Positions 8,778-17,118 of a DNA stretch of 64,000 nt are shown in pieces. The DNA comes from JBHIKY01 sp042139015. GTDB lineage: Bacteria > Bacillota > Bacilli > Bacillales > Marinococcaceae. The stretch lies in NCBI RefSeq assembly GCF_042139015.1, contig NZ_JBHIKY010000004.1, positions 175,967 through 239,966 of the forward strand, written 5' to 3'. Position 1 is the stretch's first letter; each line of letters opens with the position of its first letter. The notes under the pieces are model-generated. The model had not been told where the DNA came from and did no database searches. It saw only the letters and a list, made by a program, of their open reading frames with translations. The translations under genes were made by a program, and so were the position numbers.

Positions 8778-9698
8778 TTACATATCCTCCTTTGCCAATT
8801 TGCGCTGAACGAAGGTAACAATGGCAATGAGAACACCGAATACAACCGTCATGGCACTTGAGTAGCCTACGAGCCGGTCTGTAAAACCGGTCTGATAAAT
8901 GTAATAAATCGGTGTCATTGTAGAGTTTAACGGACCGCCCTGCGTCATAATCATCGGCTGGATGATTAACTTAAACGCTGCGATTAATGTTGTAAAGACA
9001 ATCAGTGTAGTCGTCGGCCTTAATAACGGCAGTGTAATGTGAAGAAAACTCTTCCATTTATTCGCTCCATCAATTTTTCCTGCTTCATACACTTCCCTGG
9101 AAATGTTTTGAAGTCCAGCTAAAAATATAAGCATTTGGTAGCCCGCTCCCTGCCAAGCAGAGACGAAAACAATTGCAAAAATTGCCTGATTCGGACTCGT
9201 TAAAAACGGCTGAGCATCTATGCCTATTCCCTGAAGCATAGAGTTAATCAATCCATCCGAAGGATTCAGTAAGTAGAGCCACAATACGGAAATCACCACT
9301 AACGACATCACAACGGGTGAAAAGAAGGCCACTTTCAGAAAGATATTTCCTTTTTTCGTATTATTGATCAACAGCGCGAGGCCCAGCGCTGCCCCTACCT
9401 GAACAACAATAATACAGACCACAAAAATGGTTATATTCTGAAGGCTTTTAATAAAAACAGGATCGCTGAAAAGCTGGGTAAAATTACTGAAACCAACAAA
9501 CTGCCTTGAATCAGGTGTAAGCAGATAGTAATCGGTAAATGCATAGTAAATCGTTAATAATGAAGGCAGAAACAAGAAAGTACCTAACAACACTAAGGCA
9601 GGAAGCAGAAAATAAAACGGTTGAATGTGAAATTTTATAGTTTCCAGACTGAAGGCTTGTTTTTTTTCCCGATCTGCTAATTTATTGGAGACATCCAT
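8778..9698 (-). CDS. Carbohydrate ABC transporter permease, MalF type
   Basis: A 306-residue CUT1-family permease. A cytoplasmic N-terminal segment (residues 1-30) precedes about six transmembrane helices. The EAA loop EAGKIDGANKWKSFLHIT sits near residue 205. The ATG shares one base with the stop codon of the binding-protein gene (TAATG), a coupled arrangement. It forms the heterodimeric channel with the MalG-type permease. Confidence 0.92.
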   Translation of the reverse strand: MDVSNKLADREKKQAFSLETIKFHIQPFYFLLPALVLLGTFLFLPSLLTIYYAFTDYYLLTPDSRQFVGFSNFTQLFSDPVFIKSLQNITIFVVCIIVVQVGAALGLALLINNTKKGNIFLKVAFFSPVVMSLVVISVLWLYLLNPSDGLINSMLQGIGIDAQPFLTSPNQAIFAIVFVSAWQGAGYQMLIFLAGLQNISREVYEAGKIDGANKWKSFLHITLPLLRPTTTLIVFTTLIAAFKLIIQPMIMTQGGPLNSTMTPIYYIYQTGFTDRLVGYSSAMTVVFGVLIAIVTFVQRKLAKEDM

Positions 9699-10993
9699 TA
9701 TTGATTCCTCCGATCTATCGCTGTCTGCATTTCTTGGGCCTTCTCATCAAGAAGCTGCTGCAGCTCTTCTTCATCCTCGTAAAAGGACAGGCCGGTAATC
9801 GTCTGCTGAAACGCTCTTGTTACCTGCGGATAAGCAGGTATTACTGGACGCGGCTGCCCAGACGCAGTATTTTGCTCAATCAATTTATTCATTTGAGGAG
9901 AAACCTGATCCTCCAATTCCTCTGCCGCCGACTTTCTGGCAGGAAGAACCGTATTGCCAAGACTTATATCTACAAGCGCTTCGGTCGTAGTCATGAAATC
10001 AATCAGCGCTCCTGCCGCCTCTTTGTTCTCCGCACTCGTCGACATCGCATACTGCCAGCTTCCGGTAGGGGAAACAAGTTCATTTGTGTCCGGAGAAACC
10101 GGGTATGGCAAAATATCATAATCAATATCCTGATAGCTCGTTTCCAGCTGCTGAATTGACCAGGAGCCGCTCATCATCATAGGATACCGCCCTGTTTCAA
10201 ATCCGTTTTCTGCAGGTGAAATCGTGGTATAATTTTTATTCTGCATTTCCTGCAGGAAGGACATAGTTTTTAACCCCTCATCGTTGTTAAAGACATCTAC
10301 TGCCTGCCCTCCGTCTTCAGACACCACATTTCCACCTTGAGACCAAAGAAAAGGATTAAACGCATACATTAACCATTCACTCTTATCGTCAAGACCCATA
10401 TCAATTGCCGGCTCCTCAAAGGTTTCCGTCAGCTTTTTGGAGACGGCCATAAATTCGTTCCAGTCCCACGGGTTTTCCACTGTCGGCAGCGTATCTAAAT
10501 CAATGTCCGCTTCTTCAAACATATCTTTATTGTAAAAAATACCGACTCCTGATTCTGAATAGCCGATCGCATAAAGCTCCCCGTCGTACGTTCCCTGATC
10601 TATAATACTCGGCAGAAAATCATCTTTGTTCGACAGATATTCACCGATGGGTGCAATAATATCTGCTTCTGCATAAGCAGCAGTATTCGGACCGTCAAGT
10701 GTCAGCACATCCGGCAGTGTCTCAGTGGAGACTGCGGCATTGACTTTATCTTCATAGCCGCCGCCGCCTCCGCTGCGAGGAATGAATTCAATCTCTGCCT
10801 CATACGTACCCTCGTATTCTTTATTAAATTGCTGGACCGTTTCATGCATCACTTCCCCTTCTGGACTTTCCTGCGACGTCTGCACCCAGAAACTGATGGT
10901 TTCTACTCCTGCAGTACCACTGCTTTCTTCTTCATTACATCCGCTTAAAATAATCAATAATAAAAATAAAACTGCAAAATAAGCAAACTTCAT
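9698..10993 (-). CDS. Sugar ABC transporter substrate-binding lipoprotein
   Basis: Extracellular solute-binding protein of family 1, about 431 residues from the chosen start. The signal peptide ends in a lipobox (IILSGC) with the acylated cysteine near residue 19, so it is membrane-anchored outside the cell. It captures the sugar for the two permeases downstream. The ATG at 10993 has GAGGAGG just upstream and begins a standard lipoprotein signal; the longer frame to 11098 has no signal character and covers the promoter. It is the first gene of the operon, preceded by promoter 11034-11062 and operator 11014-11025. Confidence 0.92.
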   Translation of the reverse strand: MKFAYFAVLFLLLIILSGCNEEESSGTAGVETISFWVQTSQESPEGEVMHETVQQFNKEYEGTYEAEIEFIPRSGGGGGYEDKVNAAVSTETLPDVLTLDGPNTAAYAEADIIAPIGEYLSNKDDFLPSIIDQGTYDGELYAIGYSESGVGIFYNKDMFEEADIDLDTLPTVENPWDWNEFMAVSKKLTETFEEPAIDMGLDDKSEWLMYAFNPFLWSQGGNVVSEDGGQAVDVFNNDEGLKTMSFLQEMQNKNYTTISPAENGFETGRYPMMMSGSWSIQQLETSYQDIDYDILPYPVSPDTNELVSPTGSWQYAMSTSAENKEAAGALIDFMTTTEALVDISLGNTVLPARKSAAEELEDQVSPQMNKLIEQNTASGQPRPVIPAYPQVTRAFQQTITGLSFYEDEEELQQLLDEKAQEMQTAIDRRNQ

Positions 10994-11013
10994 AGCTTTT
11001 CCTCCTCTCAGGT

Positions 11014-11025
11014 GTAACCGATTAC
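11014..11025 (-). promoter_or_regulatory. LacI-type operator of the sucrose-like ABC operon
   Basis: GTAACCGATTAC is a near-perfect palindrome centred on CG, as expected for LacI-family operators. It lies just downstream of the -10, around or just after the transcription start, where a bound repressor blocks initiation. Confidence 0.65.
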
Positions 11026-11033
11026 TTTTAATG

Positions 11034-11062
11034 ATTTTAACGTTCATTTTTCGATATGTCAA
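11034..11062 (-). promoter_or_regulatory. Sigma-A promoter of the sucrose-like ABC operon
   Basis: On the minus strand: TTGACA (11062-11057), a 17-base spacer, TAAAAT (11039-11034). It is correctly placed about 40 bases upstream of the binding-protein ATG. Confidence 0.8.
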
Positions 11063-11206
11063 CCGGATGACATATTGTTTATAACCGCAGCATTCCATAT
11101 GATAAAACTATTTTTTTTCTTTCTATATCAGTCATTTCGCCTGTTTTCATGATTGTAATCTTTTATTTTAGACAACAAAATCCTAATTTTTCTCTTTAGT
11201 CTAAAC

Positions 11207-11246
11207 AAAAAAAGAGCTGTCCCTCTTTTGGGGACAGCTCTTTTTA
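11207..11246. terminator. Strong intrinsic terminator of the AtuA operon
   Basis: A 13-bp perfect stem, AAAGAGCTGTCCC (11211-11223) with GGGACAGCTCTTT (11231-11243), has A-rich and T-rich flanks and works in either direction. It terminates the AtuA operon on the minus strand and insulates it from the ABC operon promoter. Confidence 0.9.
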
Positions 11247-11253
11247 GTCTAAC

Positions 11254-11568
11254 TTACACTTCTATTTCCATTTCCAGAAGATGCCAGGATAGTGATTTCC
11301 CGTGCGCATCAAAATCTAATGAAGCTGCAACACCCAACGGTCTCGTTTGGTTAATGACGAAATTAAATGCTCCAATTTGCGGGAGGTCATACCTTTCCAC
11401 GTCTCCATCAGTAATATGAGAAAAATGGGCTTCTATTCTATCTGCTGTGACCTTCTCTTCTGCTTTTTCATACATGCCTTGTTCATAGAAAATTAGACTG
11501 ATATTTGTTTTCTGACCTTTATCCCCAGATCGGGCGTGGGCGATTTCTTTCAGCTGGATTCGTGCCAT
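11254..11568 (-). CDS. AtuA C-terminal-like domain protein
   Basis: A 104-residue protein with the family signature ARSGDKG near the N-terminus. It matches the small domain that in many bacteria is fused to the C-terminus of AtuA-family proteins; here it is a separate gene overlapping the AtuA gene by 50 bases. The two products probably form one enzyme. The family is named for acyclic terpene utilisation in Pseudomonas, but most members are uncharacterised and linked to organic-acid catabolism. The exact reaction is unknown. Confidence 0.8.
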   Translation of the reverse strand: MARIQLKEIAHARSGDKGQKTNISLIFYEQGMYEKAEEKVTADRIEAHFSHITDGDVERYDLPQIGAFNFVINQTRPLGVAASLDFDAHGKSLSWHLLEMEIEV

Positions 11569-12913
11569 TCAATCCCTCATCCTTTGTTATCATATGACTT
11601 TCGATACTTTCTCTTGCTATTAATGTAGAATAGGCAGAAATCACTCTTTTAGTGTTTTTCCTTACCCCGCCCGGTCCACCGGGGCCATTCAACCATAAAG
11701 ATTCTACTTCATTCCCAATTTGTTCCGCCTGATACTTGTCCTCTGCCAATGCTGCCACTCTAAGAAGCACTTCATAAGGCTCTATTCTCTCGTTAGAGCT
11801 TGTGCTGCCGTGAAGAGCATTTAAGCCGAGTAATTCATACTTGATATCTGTAAAACGAAGTGATCGCTTTTTTATTCTTTCCTGAATGATTTTTTCAGCC
11901 AGCTTACTTCTCTCCAGAGCATGATGCCCAGCGTAGCTTATCATTCCTTCTCCGAGATAGCCTTTATCTACTCCTAACGTCACTTTTAAGGTGTCCGTTC
12001 TTTCACGTCCCGAACCGTTCTCTACTCTTATAACGTTTGGTTCTTCCTCTGTAAAATAGACATTCGAAAAATCTGCTGTGACGTCGGGAGTGATATATTC
12101 TGAAGGATTCATCACTTCATAGAGTAGCTGTTCTTTACAGGTTTGAACGGTTACATTCCCTCCTGTGCCCGGTGTCTTAGTAATAAAGCCTTCTCCGTCT
12201 TCATTAATTTCTACAATAGGCAGGCCAACATTCCATAAGTCATCAATCTGCTTGTAGTAAGTGTCTGCAAAATAACCGCCTGTCACTTGCGCTGCACATT
12301 CAAGCAGATGGGAAAAAATCGTCCCTTTCCCCAGCTTATGCCAATCATTCAGCTCCCAGCTGAATTCATATACCATCGCAGCCAGAAAGAGTGACGGATC
12401 CGCTACTCTTCCCGTGATAATAATATCCGCTCCTTCTTTTAGAGCCGGAAGAATTTGCTCTACACCTAAATATGCATCAGCCGATATAATATCAAGCTCC
12501 GTATCTGACAACTTTTCTTTCGTTTCCCAAATCTTATTATCTGTCGGCAGAATCTGTTCCAGTACATCTGATCCTGTGACAGCTGCGGCTAGTAACGAAT
12601 CCAGCTTTAATTCTTTTTTTATTCGCTCCACATGCTTCAAAGCTGCTTTCGGATTAGCGGCTCCCAGATTTGTAATGAGGGTGGTGCCCTTTTCTTTGCA
12701 TAGAGGCAGCAGCTCTTCCATCCGCTCTTCTAAAAAAGCTCCGTATCCTTTATCTGCATCTTCACTTTTTTGAAGTTGAGCAATTGCCGTCGTCCGCTCT
12801 GCCAATCCTTCTAAAATAAGATAATCCAGGTTCCCTTTCTTTACTAATTCTTTCGCAGGGTCAATCCTGTCTCCGGCATAGCCTGCTCCACATCCTATTC
12901 TTATCGCCTTCAA
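11519..12913 (-). CDS. AtuA-family protein (DUF1446)
   Basis: A 464-residue member of the AtuA/DUF1446 family. Visible features include the N-terminal RIGCGAGYAGDR glycine-rich motif, ADIIITGRVADPS near residue 170, and a conserved TPGTGGNVT segment near residue 245. It sits between a CitMHS-type carboxylate transporter (upstream, 27-base gap) and its own small partner domain (overlapping downstream). This suggests a cytosolic enzyme acting on an imported tri- or hydroxy-carboxylate. No biochemical role can be read from sequence alone. Confidence 0.85.
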   Translation of the reverse strand: MKAIRIGCGAGYAGDRIDPAKELVKKGNLDYLILEGLAERTTAIAQLQKSEDADKGYGAFLEERMEELLPLCKEKGTTLITNLGAANPKAALKHVERIKKELKLDSLLAAAVTGSDVLEQILPTDNKIWETKEKLSDTELDIISADAYLGVEQILPALKEGADIIITGRVADPSLFLAAMVYEFSWELNDWHKLGKGTIFSHLLECAAQVTGGYFADTYYKQIDDLWNVGLPIVEINEDGEGFITKTPGTGGNVTVQTCKEQLLYEVMNPSEYITPDVTADFSNVYFTEEEPNVIRVENGSGRERTDTLKVTLGVDKGYLGEGMISYAGHHALERSKLAEKIIQERIKKRSLRFTDIKYELLGLNALHGSTSSNERIEPYEVLLRVAALAEDKYQAEQIGNEVESLWLNGPGGPGGVRKNTKRVISAYSTLIARESIESHMITKDEGLNGTNPAERNRPRPIWG

Positions 12914-12940
12914 TGTACCAACCCCATTTTCTTGTATTAT

Positions 12941-14248
12941 TTAAATAACTCCTATCATAATGGCCATGATCGCCATTACCACGCTGGTTCCAAAAGCCAG
13001 GGGTATTGCTTTTTTCTGAAGATCTCCTATATGCACTCCTGCCAGCCCAACTAATAGCCAGGTAGAACCAGTTAATGGACTAATGGGAAATCCTGTAGTC
13101 ATTTGGCCAATAATAGCAGCTCTTCCCATTGTAACAGGCTCGATTCCAAAATTTTCTGCAACCCCGGCCAGTACCGGCAGCACACCGAAGTAAAACGAAT
13201 CCGGGTCAAATAACAAACTCAACGGCATAGCAATAAACGCCAGGATTACAGGGAATGCTCCACCCCAGGAATTCGGCACAAAGTTCACCATGGAACCTGC
13301 CATTGCTTCAATCATACCTGTTTCCTGGAGTATTCCTGTAAAGATACCGGCTGAAAATATAATTGAAGCTGTATAGATAGCGCCTTTAGCATGGTTTTCT
13401 ATGAGCTTCTGCTGGATATTCAGATCTCTGTAGTTTATCAATAATGCAATAGGCACTGCGATAATGAAGGTAATGGCTAACGGGAAAAACTCGGTAACAA
13501 GACAAGCTAAAATTAATACGGTGAAAGCAACATTTACGAAAAAGAGTTTTGGTCTTTTTAAGTCCTGCTCTTCTTGATCTATTTCCCTGTTTTTAAGTTC
13601 TTCAGGTAGTTCTTTAATAACTCCAATTTTCTTTCTTTCCTGCTTGCCCAACCAATAGCTGCAAAGTAATACCCATGCAAGCCCTACAGCTAACACCGGA
13701 AGCATTGGAGAAAACAGTTCCATGACATTAACATTTAAAACAGACGCCGCCCGGAGTGTAGAGCCTCCCCATGGCACCATGTTCATCGTCCCTGCACTTA
13801 AAGCGGCAGTAACTGCAAGTGTCAGCGGACTCATTCCCAACGCTCGATAAACAGGAAGCATGGATGAGACGGTGATTAGAAAAGTACTGGAACCGGAGCC
13901 GTCTAAATGGGTAACCATTGCGATAACAGCAGTACCCATTGTAATCTTTACCGGATCACCCCCGGCTATTTTAATTACTCCTTTAATAATCGGATCGAAT
14001 AAACCGGCATCAAACATAATCCCAAAAAATAAAATCGCAAAAGTAATCATAATACCTGTCTGCGCTATATTGCTTAAACCGGTTTCCATAAAACCACTTA
14101 ATTCCGCTACACTAAACCCTGCAAATAAAGCGACTAGAATAGGAACGACCACCAAGGAAAAATGAATGGATGCTTTCTTTGTAAGCACCAAAAATAACAA
14201 TATTCCGATAATTAAAAAGCCCGCTATTGCTAAAATAGTTCCCACCAC
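12941..14248 (-). CDS. CitMHS-family divalent metal-citrate/organic acid symporter
   Basis: A 435-residue membrane protein with about 12 hydrophobic segments. CitMHS-family signatures include HLDGSGSSTFLITVSSMLP near residue 115 and MNMVPWGGSTLRA near residue 155. Known members import citrate complexed with Mg2+ or Ca2+ by proton symport. It is the first gene of a three-gene operon with AtuA-family genes, so the real substrate may be a related carboxylate. A cre-like sequence at 14281-14293 lies just upstream, suggesting catabolite repression. A decayed LysR gene on the opposite strand was probably its activator. Confidence 0.88.
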   Translation of the reverse strand: MVGTILAIAGFLIIGILLFLVLTKKASIHFSLVVVPILVALFAGFSVAELSGFMETGLSNIAQTGIMITFAILFFGIMFDAGLFDPIIKGVIKIAGGDPVKITMGTAVIAMVTHLDGSGSSTFLITVSSMLPVYRALGMSPLTLAVTAALSAGTMNMVPWGGSTLRAASVLNVNVMELFSPMLPVLAVGLAWVLLCSYWLGKQERKKIGVIKELPEELKNREIDQEEQDLKRPKLFFVNVAFTVLILACLVTEFFPLAITFIIAVPIALLINYRDLNIQQKLIENHAKGAIYTASIIFSAGIFTGILQETGMIEAMAGSMVNFVPNSWGGAFPVILAFIAMPLSLLFDPDSFYFGVLPVLAGVAENFGIEPVTMGRAAIIGQMTTGFPISPLTGSTWLLVGLAGVHIGDLQKKAIPLAFGTSVVMAIMAIMIGVI

Positions 14249-14280
14249 TTTCTCTCCTATGTATTTATTCCATCTTATTA

Positions 14281-14293
14281 AAAACGCTTACAT
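14281..14293 (-). promoter_or_regulatory. cre-like site upstream of the CitMHS operon
   Basis: The minus strand reads ATGTAAGCGTTTT, close to the CcpA consensus TGWAANCGNTNWCA except at the end. It is placed about 35 bases before the transporter ATG. Confidence 0.45.
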
Positions 14294-14350
14294 AAGTAAA
14301 ATATATAAAAGTTATATATTTATAACTAATAAGAATAAAGTGGTACCATT

Positions 14351-14525
14351 TTAGACATTAAGCAGCTTCGTTTTTTTTGAAGAAATATGCCAGAAGAAAA
14401 GCATTTTCCGCGCAAGTGAAAACCTTCATAATTCCCAGACTGCTTTAAGCAAAGTCATTTACCTGCTCAAAGAAGAAATTGGACTCCGTCTTCTGGATCG
14501 CTCCACACATCCATTCTGGAAATAG
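14351..14525 (+). pseudogene. LysR-type regulator remnant (HTH only, frameshifted)
   Basis: The plus strand encodes DIKQLRFF, then, after removing one T from an 8-T run (about 14371-14378), EEICQKKSIFRASENLH, NSQTALSKVIYLLKEE and IGLRLLDRSTHPFWK before a stop at 14523. This is a clear LysR helix-turn-helix and linker. The start codon is degraded (TTA before GAC), the poly-T run breaks the frame, and the effector domain is missing. It diverges from the CitMHS/AtuA operon, the classic position of a LysR activator. About 265 further bases to 14790 show no gene I can support. Confidence 0.75.
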
Positions 14526-14790
14526 ATGATCATCTTCTTTATTGGCGCCTTGCCATAATCTGACGGAAGGATAGCTATCAGGTCCAGACTGCGCAAGCAT
14601 GGATACAATTTGTAAAAATAGATTTCTAACTATATCACCTGAAAGTAATTGAGCCTCGGCAAAAAACTCCCTATCATACAAATATAGGAAATGTCAATTT
14701 AGTCCATAGCTTGTGGCCAAATGTCAGAGGCATGCCCCTTCACTTTTAAAGCAAGGCAGCGAAAAATTCAGTATTTCCCTCTGCAAATTT

Positions 14791-15765
14791 TTAAAATACA
14801 CAATCCTTCAAAACAGAGCCGTCAATATTAGAACCGGTAGCAATAAGTACCGTTTTGTCTGTCAGCGTAACTTGATTTTCCATCACCGCTGCCAGTGCCA
14901 CGGCACCTGAAGCTTCGACGACCAATTTTCCAGTCAGCACAAATAATTTTATCGCCTCGCGAATGGAGTTCTCTTTAACCTCAACAATATCGTCGACCCA
15001 TGCATTGATAAAATCGAGCAGGTACGGCTCTGGTTTTTTCATGGAAAGGCCTTCTGCCAGCGTGTTCGTTGACGGCAGTGTCACTATTTTTCCAGACTTG
15101 TAGGTTTGGTAATAAGCGGAGGAACCCTCAGCCTGAACGGCAATAATCCGGATAGAAGGATTAATGGCCTTCGCTGCCATCGCTATACCGGAAACTAACC
15201 CGCCTCCCCCGAGCGGGACAATAATCTGATCGACGTCCGGCAGCTGTTCGAGAAGCTCGAGCGCCACCGTTCCCTGTCCGGCAACTACATCGGTGTCAGC
15301 GACATTATGAACATACATATAGTTTTTTTCCTCTGCCAGCTTACGTGCATAGTCGTAAGCATCATCAAATGTTTTCCCTACAGGATGCACTTCTGCCCCA
15401 AGAGCCCGGCAGGTGTTAATTTTGATTTGCGGAGTCGTTTCCGGAACTGCGACAACAGCCGTTACTCCTTTTACTTTAGAAGCGTAGGACACCCCCATCG
15501 CATGGTTTCCTGCCGAAGCAGTTACGACAGTGATCGGTTCTTTTTCCGTTTCGACTAAAGATGCAATCTTGTTAAATGCTCCTCTCAGCTTAAAGGAGCC
15601 GACCGGAAGAAGTGATTCAGCCTTTATATAGAGAGAAGCTCCCAGCTCCATGTTCAGTAGTTCATTTTGCAGAAGCGGAGTCGGGTGCTGAAGAATTTCA
15701 TGTAGACGTTTCCTCGCTGTTTTAAAATCATCAAATGTTACTTTATCCAAACGCTGACCGTTCAT
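14791..15765 (-). CDS. Threonine/serine dehydratase (PLP-dependent)
   Basis: A 324-residue fold-type II PLP enzyme. The PLP lysine is in GSFKLRGAFNKI near residue 57, and the cofactor phosphate loop is GGGGLVSG near residue 188. The length fits catabolic threonine dehydratases without a C-terminal ACT domain (TdcB-like). The reaction would be threonine or serine to the 2-oxoacid plus ammonia; serine racemase or threo-3-hydroxyaspartate ammonia-lyase are alternatives. It appears monocistronic. The 298 bases upstream (15766-16063) show no feature I can support. Confidence 0.85.
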   Translation of the reverse strand: MNGQRLDKVTFDDFKTARKRLHEILQHPTPLLQNELLNMELGASLYIKAESLLPVGSFKLRGAFNKIASLVETEKEPITVVTASAGNHAMGVSYASKVKGVTAVVAVPETTPQIKINTCRALGAEVHPVGKTFDDAYDYARKLAEEKNYMYVHNVADTDVVAGQGTVALELLEQLPDVDQIIVPLGGGGLVSGIAMAAKAINPSIRIIAVQAEGSSAYYQTYKSGKIVTLPSTNTLAEGLSMKKPEPYLLDFINAWVDDIVEVKENSIREAIKLFVLTGKLVVEASGAVALAAVMENQVTLTDKTVLIATGSNIDGSVLKDCVF

Positions 15766-16063
15766 ATTCTCAAGCCCTTTCTCTCTGTCGTAATTTGCAC
15801 AATATATGTATTATTTTTTACACATCGTCAGCCTCCACTGCTGTTCCTCTTAATTATTCCTAACTTCTTCCTCTTCCATACCAACTGACATTCAGCCAGA
15901 GACGGCATGGAGCAAAAAGATCATATTTAGTGAAACAACTAATCTCTCCGCCGCATCCGCCGCAGCAAATTAATAAATTTCTGAAAGCAAGGTAAAAAAC
16001 AGGGATATCCGGCTGGAGGTGGAATAATAATAGGTATATTCCTATCCTGGGAGGTGTGGTTTC

Positions 16064-16417
16064 ATGATTAAAAAAGTTTATATCTATGTTGTATTGTTTG
16101 CCACATTAATGATGGTCATCGGTGGAAGTGTCGGTGTGTTTTCAGCTGTTTCGGACCTGATTGCACCAGCTCCTTACTATCAGTCCTTTGAGGATTATAC
16201 GAGAATGTATGAAGTAGATCGTACCGGCGAGAATGAAGACTCTTCGAAGACTACTGAAGAATTAAGGAAGGAATACGATGAAATCGCGGCTTACGAAAAA
16301 GAAAGAATGCAGCAGCAGGCGAAAAATAGTCTCATGAAAAGCTTTGCCTGGATTGTTGTCCCACTTCCTGTATTTATTTATTTTCAACGCAGGCTTTTGA
16401 AAAAAGAAGATCAATAA
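16064..16417 (+). CDS. Small two-helix membrane protein, unknown
   Basis: A 117-residue protein with an N-terminal hydrophobic segment (residues 5-26) and a second near the C-terminus (residues 92-107). The acidic loop between them has a predicted helical, charged region (KTTEELRKEYDEIAAYEKE). TGGGAGGTG precedes the ATG. Followed by terminator 16472-16497. I do not recognise the family. Confidence 0.7.
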   Translation: MIKKVYIYVVLFATLMMVIGGSVGVFSAVSDLIAPAPYYQSFEDYTRMYEVDRTGENEDSSKTTEELRKEYDEIAAYEKERMQQQAKNSLMKSFAWIVVPLPVFIYFQRRLLKKEDQ

Positions 16418-16471
16418 CTAGGAGAAGAAAATTCTGCCTCTTTTTATACTTTATCAAAGACTCTTAATGTG

Positions 16472-16497
16472 AAAACCCCCGCTCAGCGGGGGTTTTT
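16472..16497. terminator. Bidirectional terminator
   Basis: ACCCCCGC / GCGGGGGT form an 8-bp stem with a three-base loop. Flanking A and T runs allow it to serve both convergent genes. Confidence 0.88.
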
Positions 16498-16516
16498 CTT
16501 CCTTACAAATACCATT

Positions 16517-16885
16517 TTAATAATATGGGTACGGACCATAAGGATAGTAAGGCGGTATTATATATGGCAGCAGAGCAATAGTGGCTAACGCAGCTAGTGG
16601 AAAATTACGGCGGCGAAAGCGCCTGAACCTTCTCCTTGGTCCCCCGTATCCTCCGTAAAACTGACGGTCTCCTCCATAGTTTTCCTCTTCCGGCTCCATC
16701 ACATCTTCTCCGACGAGAACATTTACACTGTCTCCGTTTACTTCCTCGATAATGCCATCCATCTGGCTTCCGTCATTCATTGTTAACATTGCATGGTAGT
16801 TCATGTACCTTTTGCATTGTTCATATACATTTCGGGGCTCTTCTGCCGGATAGTAATATCCATATTGTTCTGGATTCACGTTCAT
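16517..16885 (-). CDS. Small protein with Sm-like segment and PYYPYG tail
   Basis: A 122-residue protein. Residues 30-60 (LTMNDGSQMDGIIEEVNGDS) resemble an Sm-like beta barrel strand pair. An arginine/glycine-rich stretch follows (GGPRRRFRRFRRRNFP), then a hydrophobic helix and a tail of proline and tyrosine (IPPYYPYGPYPYY). Similar PY-tailed proteins occur in Bacillus and some are spore-associated, but nothing here proves that. TTCACC/AGGTGAAAGGAG precedes the ATG on the coding strand. Confidence 0.7.
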   Translation of the reverse strand: MNVNPEQYGYYYPAEEPRNVYEQCKRYMNYHAMLTMNDGSQMDGIIEEVNGDSVNVLVGEDVMEPEEENYGGDRQFYGGYGGPRRRFRRFRRRNFPLAALATIALLPYIIPPYYPYGPYPYY

Positions 16886-17055
16886 CCTCTCCTTTCACCT
16901 CCATGGTATTCACCCAGCAGCAGAAAGTTACTGTAATTATGGAACTATGTCTTTGCAATTTTAATTTTCTAAATAGGACAACCAAGATGTCGAATTTCTA
17001 TACTTGTGTATAGGTAAATCAAATTGTTGTACATTAACTGTTCGCGCGGTTGTGA

Positions 17056-17069
17056 TGAAAGCGCATCCA
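17056..17069 (+). promoter_or_regulatory. cre-like site upstream of the galactitol-type locus
   Basis: TGAAAGCGCATCCA fits the CcpA consensus. It lies about 50 bases before the GTG of the PRD regulator, consistent with carbon catabolite repression of the PTS operon. Confidence 0.5.
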
Positions 17070-17118
17070 AACCAATTGCTGCAGGTGCTACAATCATTTG
17101 TGAAGGGAGGACGGAACA

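Noticed and set aside
10994..11098. Longer N-terminus for the sugar-binding lipoprotein
   Set aside because: It would cover the promoter and operator and would bury the lipoprotein signal peptide.
14445..14681. A 78-codon minus-strand ORF upstream of the CitMHS operon
   Set aside because: It overlaps the recognisable LysR remnant on the other strand, has no ribosome binding site and no family resemblance.
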